The notes beneath the pieces were generated by a model. The model was given only the letters and a program-made list of their open reading frames with translations, was not told the DNA's origin and did no database searches. Positions 8,629 through 18,616 of a stretch of DNA of 64,000 nt are shown piece after piece. This stretch comes from GCA-2720865 sp047630275 (lineage in GTDB: Bacteria; Bdellovibrionota; Bacteriovoracia; Bacteriovoracales; Bacteriovoracaceae), in contig JBLHVN010000002.1 in the NCBI GenBank assembly GCA_047630275.1, forward strand, positions 1,054,001 through 1,118,000, given 5' to 3'. Position 1 is the stretch's first letter; each line of letters starts with the position of its first letter. The position numbers and the translations under genes were made by a program.

Positions 8629-9389
8629 TTAGGACTATATTCACTCATTAAAATGGCACCGGCTGCGGCAGCATTAATATGTTCCACGTTTTCTAAAACA
8701 GGAATCTTTATTAGCCCAGTTGATGCTTTTTTAATGTTTTCTTCGATTCCATTACCTTCATTTCCAATAATTACGGCAATATTTGAATTCTTTTTTACAA
8801 TAGATCGATAATCTACAGCGCCCTCTTCATTGGCAGCACTTAATATCTGATAACCTTTTTTCTTCATCAGTTCGAATGATTCTATTAAGGATTTAACTCT
8901 AAAAAGGTTTGCAAAGAAAACATTACCCATTGAAACCCTAATACTCCTTTTTAAAAAAGGAGAACATGATCTCATATCCATAAGTATATTCTTAAAACCT
9001 AGACCAGTAGCACTTCTAATAATTGCTCCTACATTCTCGGCATTATCTAAATTATTTAGAACGAGGGTTTCGCCATTAATGGTATCTAGTGCTCTGTAAC
9101 CAGGATGCGATGCTATTGCGAAGACTCCCTGGTGAAACTTATATCCGACATGATCTGAAATGAACTTATTTTCAGCAAGATAAATTTTACCTGAAATATT
9201 TTCGAAGAACGAAGGGTTTTCGTTGTATATTGACTCTGAAGTTAAAAGCTCTGTAACTTCTAAAACAGAATTCATTTTTTCAACAATCTTGAACCCTTCA
9301 CCAATAATATACTCATCTTTATCTATACCCTTTAGGCCTAGAAATTTTTTAATGCGGGAATCTGTGTGATCAGAAATTAGCTCAGGCAT
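8625..9389 (-). CDS. SpoU/TrmH-family RNA 2'-O-methyltransferase
   Basis: Probable S-adenosylmethionine-dependent ribose methyltransferase of tRNA or rRNA, 254 residues. The three SPOUT motifs are present: NAENVGAIIRSA (about 110-121), IGNEGNGI (about 206-213) and IPVLENVEHINAAAA near the C-terminus, which form the trefoil-knot cofactor site. The first 90 residues are a divergent substrate-binding domain. The target (tRNA as TrmH, 23S rRNA as RlmB) cannot be told from sequence alone. It starts inside the last 13 bases of uvrA and is the final gene of a five-gene minus-strand run. Confidence 0.9.
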   Translation of the reverse strand: MPELISDHTDSRIKKFLGLKGIDKDEYIIGEGFKIVEKMNSVLEVTELLTSESIYNENPSFFENISGKIYLAENKFISDHVGYKFHQGVFAIASHPGYRALDTINGETLVLNNLDNAENVGAIIRSATGLGFKNILMDMRSCSPFLKRSIRVSMGNVFFANLFRVKSLIESFELMKKKGYQILSAANEEGAVDYRSIVKKNSNIAVIIGNEGNGIEENIKKASTGLIKIPVLENVEHINAAAAGAILMSEYSPN

Positions 9390-12187
9390 TTTTTTAAAAA
9401 TTTCCCCGTGATACTTTTTTTACTCTTAGCGACTACTTCCGGAGTACCTTCTGCGACTATATATCCACCTTCATCTCCACCTTCAGGACCTAAGTCAACT
9501 ACGTAGTCACAAGATTTTATAACATCAAGATTATGTTCGATAACTACTACTGTATGTCCATCTTCTACTAACCTATTAATAGCTTTCAAGAGGATTTTAA
9601 TATCTTGAAAATGCAGACCGGTGGTTGGTTCATCTAATACGTATAAACATTTACCTCGAGGTCTCTTTGATAATTCTCGCGAGAGTTTAAGCCTTTGAGC
9701 TTCACCCCCGGATAAAGTTGTGGCCGGCTGACCAAGTTTGATATATCCAAGGCCTACATCATTCAAGACGTCTAAGGTTCTTTTAATAGAGGTATGATTC
9801 GTAAAGAACTCAGCCCCCTCTTCTATACTCATACTTAAAATATCGGAAATGTTCTTACCTTTATAAAGGACTGATAAAGTTTCTAGGTTATATCGGCTTC
9901 CATTACACTCACTACAAGTAATATAAACATCAGGTAAGAAATGCATTTCAATTTTCTTTACACCATTTCCTTCACACTCCTCACATCGCCCACCTTTTAC
10001 ATTAAAAGAAAACCTGCCAGGTTTATAACCTCTTACTTGAGATTCTTGAGTTTTAGAAAAAAGAGTTCTGATACTATCAAATAAACCAGTATAGGTTGCT
10101 GGATTAGAGTGAGGGGTTCTTCCTATTGCTGATTGATCAAGCTGAATGACAGATTTTATATCTGATAAACCTTTTATAGAATGATAGTTTTGTTTTTTAT
10201 AGTTAGACGTCGAATTCCTAACGAGAGCTTTTTTAACGGCCGGAACTAGCACCGAATGGACTAAAGTTGATTTTCCACTACCACTGACACCAGTAATACA
10301 AGTTAATGTTCCAAGTGGAATACTTAGATCAATCTCTTTGAGGTTATTGGCCTTTGCTTTTCTAAGTAATAAAATTTCTTCACTTTCTCTGCGAAACTCA
10401 GGAATCTCAATTTGAACATTTTTATTTAAATATTCAGCGGTAAGTGACTTTGAATTCTTTAGAACGTCCTTCAACTTACCTTCTGATACAATTTCTCCAC
10501 CATGAATTCCAGCCCCTGGGCCCATATCAATCAGATAATCACAGGCCATCATTGTTTCTTCATCATGTTCTACAACGATTACAGTATTTCCAAGATTTCT
10601 TAGTTCCATTAGGGTTTTTATTAGTTTTTGGTTATCTCTTTGGTGAAGTCCAATACTTGGCTCATCTAGGATATATAAAACTCCAGATAATGAAGAACCA
10701 ATCTGAGTAGCTAGCCTTATTCTTTGTCCTTCTCCACCTGAAAGTGTCGTAGCACCCCTATTTAAATTTAAATAGCCGAGGCCAACGTCATTCAAAAATG
10801 ACAATCTATTTGAAATTTCTTTTAAAAGCTTCTCTGCAATTATTTTTTTATTTTCATCTAATTTCAAACTTGAGAAAAATTCAACTGACTCAGCTAGGGA
10901 CAATTCTGAAAGATCCATGATTGTTTTTTTAGAAATAAAAGTATTTAACGCATATTGATTTAAACGTTTTCCCTTACAAATTGGGCAACAATCTATAGAC
11001 ATGAATTCTTCAAGATCTTTTCTAACTTTATCAGAATTTGTCTCCCTATATTTCTTATTCAACCACTCTATTGTCCCCGGAAAAGGCTTACTAAATTCAA
11101 AATGAGAGTTTTCACTTTTAAATGAATACTTGTAAACCTTAGAAGTTCCCTCAAAAAGTATATCTCTATACTTCTTTTTAAGATCCTTTAGAGTTGTATT
11201 TGGTGCTATACCTTCTTCTTTGAAGATACTTTCAACCATTTTGAGAAGAAACTTATTCTTTTTAGTTAAAGGGCTAATGGCTCCTTTTAATACGGGTAAA
11301 TTTTCATCAAATATAATTTTGTCATAATCGAAGGTTTTAGACTCACCTAAGCCATTACATGTTTCACATGCTCCAATAGGGCTGTTAAATGAAAATAATC
11401 TAGGTTCAAGATCAGGAAATACTTCACCTGTGGCAGATATATTCTTTTCAGAAAACGAAATCATCTTATTTTCATCTATAATGAAATACGAAGTTCCATT
11501 TCCTAGTTTTAAGACAAGTTCAACAGAATCACTGATCCTTTTTCTAGAGTCAGGTTTTAACAAAACACGATCGACAATTATATAGGATTCATCTCCAATA
11601 GCGCTAAACTCAAAGTCTTCTAATGAAAATATTTCATCTTTAGTAAAAATCTTTGAGAATCCCATTGATAAAAGCTTTGATTGTTCGGCTTTAAAACTCT
11701 GTTTTGTTAAATTACTAGGCAACTTAAATAGAATTTGAATTTTTGAACCTGTTTTTTGCTTAAAGACTTCATTAGTTATTTGAGTTGGTGAATAGGATCT
11801 AACCTCTTCCCCAGTACTAGGATCGAGAAGTGTACCTACTCTGGCATAAAGGACTCTTAAGTAATCATAAATTTCTGTTATAGTTCCCACAGTAGATCGG
11901 GGGTTTCTTGAACTAGTTTTTTGATCAATTGCTATGCTTGGTGAAAGCCCTGTTATTGATTCAACATCTGGCGGCTGTTGCTGTCCTAAGAATTGTCTTG
12001 CATAAGAAGAAAGCGATTCAATATATCGCCTCTGACTTTCAACATATAATGTATCAAAAGCTAAAGACGATTTTCCGCTACCTGAAGGACCAGTAACAAC
12101 AATCAACTCCCCTTTTGGGATAGTACAGTTAACTGATTTCAAGTTATGAACGTTTGCTTTTGTTACTACAATTTTGTCTATGCTCAT
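9377..12187 (-). CDS. uvrA: excinuclease ABC subunit A
   Basis: Damage-recognition ATPase of nucleotide excision repair, 936 residues, normal length. Two ABC modules are visible: Walker A GPSGSGKSS near residue 33 and GVSGSGKST near residue 630, each with a LSGGE(G/A)QR signature. Zinc modules CETCNGLG, CPICKG, CEECEG and CSECNGSR are intact. It sits four bases into pdxA at its start and overlaps the SpoU gene at its end, so it is probably expressed from the upstream minus-strand operon. UvrB and UvrC are not in this window. Confidence 0.98.
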   Translation of the reverse strand: MSIDKIVVTKANVHNLKSVNCTIPKGELIVVTGPSGSGKSSLAFDTLYVESQRRYIESLSSYARQFLGQQQPPDVESITGLSPSIAIDQKTSSRNPRSTVGTITEIYDYLRVLYARVGTLLDPSTGEEVRSYSPTQITNEVFKQKTGSKIQILFKLPSNLTKQSFKAEQSKLLSMGFSKIFTKDEIFSLEDFEFSAIGDESYIIVDRVLLKPDSRKRISDSVELVLKLGNGTSYFIIDENKMISFSEKNISATGEVFPDLEPRLFSFNSPIGACETCNGLGESKTFDYDKIIFDENLPVLKGAISPLTKKNKFLLKMVESIFKEEGIAPNTTLKDLKKKYRDILFEGTSKVYKYSFKSENSHFEFSKPFPGTIEWLNKKYRETNSDKVRKDLEEFMSIDCCPICKGKRLNQYALNTFISKKTIMDLSELSLAESVEFFSSLKLDENKKIIAEKLLKEISNRLSFLNDVGLGYLNLNRGATTLSGGEGQRIRLATQIGSSLSGVLYILDEPSIGLHQRDNQKLIKTLMELRNLGNTVIVVEHDEETMMACDYLIDMGPGAGIHGGEIVSEGKLKDVLKNSKSLTAEYLNKNVQIEIPEFRRESEEILLLRKAKANNLKEIDLSIPLGTLTCITGVSGSGKSTLVHSVLVPAVKKALVRNSTSNYKKQNYHSIKGLSDIKSVIQLDQSAIGRTPHSNPATYTGLFDSIRTLFSKTQESQVRGYKPGRFSFNVKGGRCEECEGNGVKKIEMHFLPDVYITCSECNGSRYNLETLSVLYKGKNISDILSMSIEEGAEFFTNHTSIKRTLDVLNDVGLGYIKLGQPATTLSGGEAQRLKLSRELSKRPRGKCLYVLDEPTTGLHFQDIKILLKAINRLVEDGHTVVVIEHNLDVIKSCDYVVDLGPEGGDEGGYIVAEGTPEVVAKSKKSITGKFLKKCLS

Positions 12188-13110
12188 TTTAAACCAACAT
12201 TTTCTAAGGCAATTTTTAACGTATAAAGAGTGCCTAGATAATTAGCCTTATTTTTACCATACAAATCAAACGCCGTCCCATGGTCAGGGCTAAGTCTAAG
12301 AAATGGTAAACCAAGAGTGATGTTTACCGCTTGTAGGCCTGAAAGGGCTTTGAATGGAGCCAATCCTTGATCATGTTGGGCAGAAATTAAACATGTACCT
12401 TCCGAGGCATTCCTTGAGTCTAAGAAAAGGGTGTCTCCTGAAATAGGTCCTTTAAACGATAAAGTGCTCTTATTATTAAGCTCTTTAATAGTGCTTTCAA
12501 TTAACTTATCTGTTTGCCCTAGAAGCCCATTTTCACCACAATGAGGGTTAATGCCTGAAAACCAAAACTCCTTAAACTTAAAAAACGGATTACTAGAAAG
12601 AACGTCTATCTTACTTTTAATAAGATCAATATTAATCTGATCTTCTACATCCTTTAATCTTATATGCTCTGTTAGTAAGGCCATAAATAGGCCACTTGAT
12701 TTGAAAAGCATTACCGGTGTACGATCCGAGTATTTTTTCCTGAAATAGTCTGTATGACCTGTGAAAGTTTTTTCACCTTCACTAAGTGCACTTTTTGTCG
12801 TTGGCAGCGTTAGTAAAACGTCACCCTCTTTTGTACTTTTTTCAGCCTCTATTAATGCATTGAATGATTCACTAGTTTTGTCTTTTTCTTCTAAAAGAAT
12901 GAGATTGAGTTTTGAATTAGAAATATGAGCTAAGTCTTTTTCAAACGTGTGATCGAGATTCATCAACGAGAGAAACTTTTCTAGAGTTTTCTTGTAGGTA
13001 AACAGTTTTACTTTACTTTGGCTTTTTTTATCTAGTGTTAAGAATGAATTGATGAATACCTCAAGGCCAATTGAGTTTTCATGGCCTTGAGAAACATTTA
13101 TAAAATTCAT
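12184..13110 (-). CDS. pdxA: 4-hydroxythreonine-4-phosphate dehydrogenase-like PdxA
   Basis: Oxidises 4-phosphohydroxy-threonine in DXP-dependent pyridoxal phosphate synthesis. 308 residues against about 330 in E. coli. The three metal-binding His are recognisable: LLTEHIRLKDV, SGINPHCGE and QHDQGLAPFK, plus GHTDYF and the C-terminal LGLPFLRLSPDHGTAFD. The N-terminal glycine motif, usually TPGDPAGIGPE, is eroded to SQGHENSIGLEV, so it is a divergent member. The surA-pdxA neighbourhood is the same as in E. coli and supports the call. Overlaps surA by one base and uvrA by four. Confidence 0.88.
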   Translation of the reverse strand: MNFINVSQGHENSIGLEVFINSFLTLDKKSQSKVKLFTYKKTLEKFLSLMNLDHTFEKDLAHISNSKLNLILLEEKDKTSESFNALIEAEKSTKEGDVLLTLPTTKSALSEGEKTFTGHTDYFRKKYSDRTPVMLFKSSGLFMALLTEHIRLKDVEDQINIDLIKSKIDVLSSNPFFKFKEFWFSGINPHCGENGLLGQTDKLIESTIKELNNKSTLSFKGPISGDTLFLDSRNASEGTCLISAQHDQGLAPFKALSGLQAVNITLGLPFLRLSPDHGTAFDLYGKNKANYLGTLYTLKIALENVGLK

Positions 13111-14024
13111 TAGAAAAAATACTTAACGTAATGCTTATTCACTTCACGTTTGAACCAAAGATCTCTTATACCGCCAGCCAACTTAGTATAGAGGCGGTTT
13201 TGTATTCTTGGCTTTGATCTTTGGTAAATTTCAGACTCTATGACATCCTTCTTTTTTACAAAGAATGAATGATAATCAGAACCAATTAATACAGGTTTTG
13301 TAAATTCACCTTCATTTGTATCTTTAAGGGCCGATTTAATTTTTTTACTTAAACTATCTTGAGAGATGTCTGCAAACATTTCAGTAGAGACTTTAGAAAA
13401 CTCATCTGGAAGATTTCCATCTGCCTGAAATATTTTTAAAACAGAACGAAATTTTCTAAGCATGCCTTTCTTGAAATATTTCTTATTTAAAGAAAAATCA
13501 ACCAATGAATATTTAAAGGAAAGTGTTTTATTATTCCTGTTTTCTTTATAAAAAGCATTTTTAATTTCTTGTTCAGTAACACTAATTAGTGGACGAATAA
13601 CTCTCTCGTTAAAAATATTAAACTCGTAGGTTTCTCTTACTAGTTCAAAGTACTCATCGAATGTAACATTGTTAGAGTTAAGAAATTCTAATAGTCGATC
13701 ACGGTTTAACCCCAACCTTCTTTCTGTTTCTTTAATTTGAGCTTCAACTTGTTCGTCTGATACTATATAGCCCATTTCACCAAGCTTATCCCTAATGATC
13801 TGTCTCTGAATAAGTAATTGAACAACTTCTTCATTTGAAAATTTTTCTTTGTAATAAATAAGCGGAGAAATATTTCGCCTAGGTCCAAGGCTGCCCTTAA
13901 CTCTCTTAACTTGAGAGAGAGTTATGATCTTACTGTCGACGACAGCTATGATTTTATCGAGCAGTTTCGCGTCTGCTTTAAAACTAAAGATTAGTAAAAA
14001 TATTAATAAAGTCTTGATATTCAA
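13110..14024 (-). CDS. SurA N-terminal-domain periplasmic chaperone-like protein
   Basis: Predicted secreted protein of about 304 residues. The start is a TTG at 14024: it lies five bases after GGAGG and gives a clean signal peptide (MNIKTLLIFLLIFSFKADAK). An in-frame ATG ten codons upstream has neither feature. The mature N-terminus (LLDKIIAVVDSKIITLSQV) and the EEVVQLLIQRQII helix match the SurA N-terminal chaperone domain, which binds unfolded outer-membrane proteins. I see no parvulin motif in the C-terminal half, although E. coli SurA has two. It sits between a separate PpiC-type isomerase and pdxA. Confidence 0.8.
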   Translation of the reverse strand: MNIKTLLIFLLIFSFKADAKLLDKIIAVVDSKIITLSQVKRVKGSLGPRRNISPLIYYKEKFSNEEVVQLLIQRQIIRDKLGEMGYIVSDEQVEAQIKETERRLGLNRDRLLEFLNSNNVTFDEYFELVRETYEFNIFNERVIRPLISVTEQEIKNAFYKENRNNKTLSFKYSLVDFSLNKKYFKKGMLRKFRSVLKIFQADGNLPDEFSKVSTEMFADISQDSLSKKIKSALKDTNEGEFTKPVLIGSDYHSFFVKKKDVIESEIYQRSKPRIQNRLYTKLAGGIRDLWFKREVNKHYVKYFF

Positions 14025-14084
14025 GAATACCTCCAAAGCATTGCTTAGAGACAACTTTTCTATAAAACACTAGGTTTTACAAGG

Positions 14085-14921
14085 CTATTTCTTGATTACC
14101 GAGTAATCATTGAGAACTTTCTTGTTTATATCAATTTTGGCACTTTTTCTCATGGCTGAGAAATAATCCTCTAGGATCTTATCTCTCTTTTGATCATAAA
14201 CAACTTTCTTATAGAGGGCCGTGTTAATAGATTTGATGTCTTTAACGGCTAAGATCTTGATAATATGGTATCCAAACTGTGTTCTAACAGGTGGCGTAAT
14301 TGTGTTTGGTCTCTTACCTTTAATAGCTTCGAAGTATTCTGGTGCTAAACGGATAGCTGGCTGGAATCCCATATCTCCACCATTAGGAGCAGTACTACTT
14401 TGAGAATACTTATTAGCAAACTCAGAGAACTTTTCAGGACTTTTCTTTAGAATAGTGTACTTCTCTAAAGCCTTTTGCTGAGCGGCCATCACTTCATCTT
14501 TCTCTGGGGCTGCTTTAGTTCTAAAAAGAATATGAGCCGTTCTGTATTCAGGATTACTTTTGTAGTAAGACTCTACTTCTGAATCTGAAACTTTTATTTC
14601 TGCAAGTTTACCCTCTAGGTCCTTAGATATTTGAGCATGATAAAGAATCTCTTCCATCTTACGTCTTACAACAGGATCTTTATCTAATTTTGCTTTCTTG
14701 GCTTTTTTAATTCCAAGTTCACGGTTAATAATATCATTAAGTACCTTTTCTTTTGTAACAGGCTTGTCGCTTACAAATAAAAGGTTTTGTCTAAATTCTT
14801 GATCAAAAAGACTTTTAAGAATCTTAGTTCCATTTACGGTTGCAATGACTGGATCCTTAGCAGCAACTGCAGTTAAAGATAGCATTAGAAATGTAAGTAT
14901 TAATCCGGACTTGGTATTCAT
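14085..14921 (-). CDS. periplasmic PpiC-type (parvulin) peptidyl-prolyl isomerase
   Basis: 278 residues with a signal peptide ending AVAA, a SurA-like N-terminal helical domain and one parvulin domain: YRTAHILF (about 123-130), FSEFANKYSQSS with GGDMGF (about 170-190) and TQFGYHIIK (about 219-227). These are the usual parvulin core residues, with the two His. Such proteins isomerise proline bonds and assist outer-membrane protein folding in the periplasm. GAGGA lies upstream of the ATG and an extended -10 promoter 31 bases upstream. First gene of the run ppiC-like, surA-like, pdxA, uvrA, spoU. Confidence 0.92.
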   Translation of the reverse strand: MNTKSGLILTFLMLSLTAVAAKDPVIATVNGTKILKSLFDQEFRQNLLFVSDKPVTKEKVLNDIINRELGIKKAKKAKLDKDPVVRRKMEEILYHAQISKDLEGKLAEIKVSDSEVESYYKSNPEYRTAHILFRTKAAPEKDEVMAAQQKALEKYTILKKSPEKFSEFANKYSQSSTAPNGGDMGFQPAIRLAPEYFEAIKGKRPNTITPPVRTQFGYHIIKILAVKDIKSINTALYKKVVYDQKRDKILEDYFSAMRKSAKIDINKKVLNDYSVIKK

Positions 14922-14951
14922 AAAAAATTCCTCTATTAGTTCTTTTTAAAA

Positions 14952-14960
14952 ATTATACCA
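14952..14960 (-). promoter_or_regulatory. extended -10 promoter for the PPIase-surA-pdxA-uvrA run
   Basis: On the minus strand the sequence reads TGGTATAAT, a consensus -10 with the TGn extension, about 31 bases before the PPIase ATG. No good -35 is seen at 16-18 bases, which is typical of extended -10 promoters. An inverted repeat TTTTACG/CGTAAAA (14961-14986) lies directly upstream and could be an operator or chance. Confidence 0.55.
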
Positions 14961-14989
14961 TTTTACGCAAAAGGTGCTACGTAAAAACG

Positions 14990-17900
14990 CTAGGATGGAA
15001 GAATTTGCTCTGCAATATTTTTGGAAAACTCGTAAAGCCCTTCGAGACTGACTTTTTCTTTTGCCTGATAGAATACTTTATAATCTGGACTAAATTTGTA
15101 AGTTTTTGGTCTGCTTAGAAAATAGTCTATCATTTTAGTTTTTATGGAACTTTCCTTATCTAAGAAACTTTTTTCAAAAGAAATGTTGATATCAAAGCCA
15201 GCAACATTAATCGATTTAATGCCAAAATCTTTTAAAACGATTCTAGATTTTAAAAGAAGGCTGAGGTTTTCAAATTCAACGGGGGAAGGTCCAAACAATT
15301 CTTGAATTTCATCGACAAGATCTACTAGCTCTTCTTCATTATTAGAGTTCGATAATAGTTTATAATATTTGAGCCTAGTTGGGCCGTCCTCAATATAAAA
15401 ATTTGGAATATAACAGGAGAAAGGTGTTGATACTTCAACCTTTGAATGTACTGATCTTTCTTCCCCTTTTAATTCACCTATAGCTTCTTTGAGAAGTTCC
15501 ATATAAAGCTCGAGTCCGACTGCTTCTAAGTGCCCACTTTGATTAGCTCCAAGAACCTCACCGGCTCCTCTGATTTCTAGGTCGGCTGAGGCGATATGAA
15601 ACCCTGATCCAATATCAGCGTAAGTTTGCATGGCTTTTAATCTTTTCTCAGCAACTGGGGTTAGGGCCCGGTCTTGGGGAACCAAAAAGTATGCATAGGC
15701 TTTCTTTTCTGACCGACCAATCCTTCCTCTAAGCTGGTGAAGTTGACTTAACCCAAAAGTATCGGCTCTATCAATGATCATTGTATTTGCATTAGGAATA
15801 TCTATACCCGACTCTATAATAGTAGTTGAAATAAGTATCTGGTATTTCCCTTCGTAAAAACTAGTAATTCTACTTTCGAGATCTTTTTCGCTCATTTGTC
15901 CGTGGGCAAAGATTATCTTTGCTTCTGGGACTAGTTCACGAATCTTTGCGGCATACTGTTCAATATCGTGAACTTTATTGTGGACGATGAAAACTTGTCC
16001 ACCCCTGGAGAGCTCCTTTTTAATTGCTGCCTGAACAGTTTGAGAATCATCTTTAATTATATAGGTCTTAATGGACTGCCTTTTTGGAGGTGGAGTCTTG
16101 ATTAATGAAAGATCTCTTAGGCCAAGAAAGGCCATTTGTAATGTACGAGGAATGGGTGTTGCAGTTAAGGTAAGAAAATCTACTGTTGCTTTTAAGGTCT
16201 TTAATTTTTCTTTATGGCCAACGCCAAACCTCTGTTCTTCATCAACAATTACCAATCCTAGATCTTTATATTCAATAGTCGAAGAAAGAAGTTTATGAGT
16301 GCCAATGATGATATCAATCTTACCCGCTTTTAACTTTTCTTTTATCTCTTTAACTTCTTTTGGCGTCTTGAAACGAGATAGAAAATCAATTCTTAAGGGG
16401 AACTCAGAAAACCTTTTTGCAAAACTATTAAAATGTTGAAGGGCTAGAATTGTCGTTGGAACAAGAACAGCAACTTGTTTTTTATCAAGAGCAGCCAAAA
16501 AGGCGGCCCTCATAGCAATTTCTGTTTTTCCAAACCCAACATCCCCACAAACAAGGTGATCCATAGGGGCAGGTTTTTTCATCGATGTAATAACAGCATC
16601 AGTTGCAGAACGCTGATCAGGAGTTTCTTCAAATGGAAAGGCTAGCTCGAATTCATTATAGTAATGATCTGGCTCAGAATACGAATGAGCTTTTTGTGTT
16701 TGACGTTCTGCTTGTAGTTTTAATAGATCAAAGGCAAGTTTCTTAGCTGACTCTTTGGCTCGCTTCTTTATTTGACTAAACTTTGCTGACCTAAGATTTC
16801 CAAGTGAGCATCCGGCTGTTGAGTCGGCATGCTTTTGAATAAGACTAATCTTATACACAGGGACATAAACCTTATCCTTGCTGGCGTACTCGATAACTAA
16901 GAAGTCATTCTTTATTCCCCCTGCTTCCATTGATTCAAGTCCTAGGTATTTACCTAAGCCATGTTCGGAGTGGATGACATAGTCATTCTTCTTTAAAGTA
17001 GCAATTTGTTCAGCGAATAGATCTGGGTTAAAGTTTGTTTGTTTCTGAGTCTTTTTTCTTTTAACAGAAAAAAGGTCACCTTCGCTTAAGATAAGTAATT
17101 TTTCTGAGCTATAATAGAAGCCATTACCAATAAAAGAGTCTGTGAAACTAACTCTCTCTAGTAAACTTCTATTGAGATCAAATGTTTCAATTAGATAATC
17201 TATTTCTTTTTTTGCACTTTTAGTTTTAGTTGAAATTAGAATCTTACCACTGTGTTTAAATTCATTAGATAGAAACTCAAAGATGAGTTTTAAATTTTCT
17301 TTCTTGCTATCGCTTAAGCCAATTGACCTCTTTAAATACATTGGTGTTGGCTCAAGACTTAATGACATCTTGTTAGAAACTTCTTCAATTTCACTAAACT
17401 CTAGGTCATCAGCGAGAATGGCTTTCTTATCTAAGAGATCTGATAAGTCTTCAAAATAAAAGTTCTCTGGAGAGGGAGAAATATTGTCACTTTCAAGGTC
17501 ATCTCGCTGGGAATCATATTCAACCCTAAGAGACTCTGATAGTTCAGATTGATTTAGGTCAATCTCTCTGTTTTTATAAAAAATAGGAATAAAATTATGA
17601 TTAATATAATCGAAGATTGAACAAGTTTCATCTTCTTTGAAAAACAATGGAAAAAACCTCGAATAATTATTGAAAAGATTCCCATCATTTAATTCTTGAA
17701 AGATATTTTTCCTATATTCAAAGCGAAGCTTGAACTTTGGCCCTGGCATAGGAACATTGTTTCTCAGATTAGTTGAATAAGGTTGCTTTGAAAGGATACC
17801 AGTTGAAGGTCCAATGAGAATTTCTTCAAGCTCTACGCCTTTAATGCTTTTTTGGGTTTCTAAATCTATCTGAGAAATTTTTTCAACAAGCTCATCGAAG

Positions 17901-18478
17901 TAATTAAACCTCACTGCTAAACCTGAAGAGGTAAAAATATCGAAGACTTCACCTTTTTTAGAAAAAGTTCCAGGCTCTTCAACGGTTATCGAAGAGCTGT
18001 ATCCAAGTGAAACTAGTTTTTTAGAGAGCTCGTGTGGAGAAATAATATCTTCTTTTTTAATCAAAAATTGGTTTTCAATAAAAAATGTTTTCGGTGGAAG
18101 CTTAGATAACGCTCCCCGCACACTACAAATCACAAGATCTGGAGGATTATCTGAGATTAATTTTTCTAAGATTGAAAATTTTTTGCGAAGCATAAAGTCT
18201 GAAGAAATGAATTGCTGATATGGGCTAAGTTCATCTTCAGGAAAAACTTCAACATTAAGATCTGGATTTGAATCTTCTAGAGCCTCTCCGATCTGCTCTG
18301 CACAATCTTGGCTTGGGCAAACTAAAACGGCCGGAGAGCCCTTTAGTACACCGTCTTGCTTAATATCACCTAGGATAAAGCTAAACTGAGACTCGCTTAG
18401 GCCGCTAATTCTTAAGTCCTCTTTTTGAGAATTGACCCACTGAGAAATTTTTTCATTGATGTGAACGAAGTGTGTCAT
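14990..18478 (-). CDS. mfd: transcription-repair coupling factor Mfd
   Basis: DNA translocase that removes RNA polymerase stalled at lesions and recruits UvrA. 1162 residues, normal. The N-terminal UvrB-like region is divergent; then the RNA-polymerase-interacting domain near residues 490-560 (DYVIHSEHGLGKYLGL), and the RecG-like helicase motifs GDVGFGKTE, VDEEQRFGVGH, TATPIPRTLQMA, and RGRIGRS. The C-terminal TRCF domain follows. It is separated by 68 bases from the downstream PPIase gene, which has its own promoter, and is divergent from the nuo operon. Confidence 0.98.
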   Translation of the reverse strand: MTHFVHINEKISQWVNSQKEDLRISGLSESQFSFILGDIKQDGVLKGSPAVLVCPSQDCAEQIGEALEDSNPDLNVEVFPEDELSPYQQFISSDFMLRKKFSILEKLISDNPPDLVICSVRGALSKLPPKTFFIENQFLIKKEDIISPHELSKKLVSLGYSSSITVEEPGTFSKKGEVFDIFTSSGLAVRFNYFDELVEKISQIDLETQKSIKGVELEEILIGPSTGILSKQPYSTNLRNNVPMPGPKFKLRFEYRKNIFQELNDGNLFNNYSRFFPLFFKEDETCSIFDYINHNFIPIFYKNREIDLNQSELSESLRVEYDSQRDDLESDNISPSPENFYFEDLSDLLDKKAILADDLEFSEIEEVSNKMSLSLEPTPMYLKRSIGLSDSKKENLKLIFEFLSNEFKHSGKILISTKTKSAKKEIDYLIETFDLNRSLLERVSFTDSFIGNGFYYSSEKLLILSEGDLFSVKRKKTQKQTNFNPDLFAEQIATLKKNDYVIHSEHGLGKYLGLESMEAGGIKNDFLVIEYASKDKVYVPVYKISLIQKHADSTAGCSLGNLRSAKFSQIKKRAKESAKKLAFDLLKLQAERQTQKAHSYSEPDHYYNEFELAFPFEETPDQRSATDAVITSMKKPAPMDHLVCGDVGFGKTEIAMRAAFLAALDKKQVAVLVPTTILALQHFNSFAKRFSEFPLRIDFLSRFKTPKEVKEIKEKLKAGKIDIIIGTHKLLSSTIEYKDLGLVIVDEEQRFGVGHKEKLKTLKATVDFLTLTATPIPRTLQMAFLGLRDLSLIKTPPPKRQSIKTYIIKDDSQTVQAAIKKELSRGGQVFIVHNKVHDIEQYAAKIRELVPEAKIIFAHGQMSEKDLESRITSFYEGKYQILISTTIIESGIDIPNANTMIIDRADTFGLSQLHQLRGRIGRSEKKAYAYFLVPQDRALTPVAEKRLKAMQTYADIGSGFHIASADLEIRGAGEVLGANQSGHLEAVGLELYMELLKEAIGELKGEERSVHSKVEVSTPFSCYIPNFYIEDGPTRLKYYKLLSNSNNEEELVDLVDEIQELFGPSPVEFENLSLLLKSRIVLKDFGIKSINVAGFDINISFEKSFLDKESSIKTKMIDYFLSRPKTYKFSPDYKVFYQAKEKVSLEGLYEFSKNIAEQILPS

Positions 18479-18616
18479 AACTGTTTAGCTTTCTTCCCAA
18501 AAAATAATTCAATATAAGCTTAAAAAAGATTAATTCAAAATGTTTTCAAGTGGTTGTCATTTTTGTAATCTTAGACCACTAAATTGTATACGACTTTTAT
18601 AGAGGAGAGAACTGAG

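Noticed and set aside
14961..14986. Inverted repeat TTTTACG/CGTAAAA as mfd terminator
   Set aside because: Seven mostly A/T pairs with a 12-base loop and no T run; more likely chance or an operator than a terminator.
18554..18592. Promoter upstream of nuoA (TTGTCA or TTGTAA with TGTATA/TATACG)
   Set aside because: Spacing or hexamer matches are poor in each combination; a promoter must exist here but cannot be placed.
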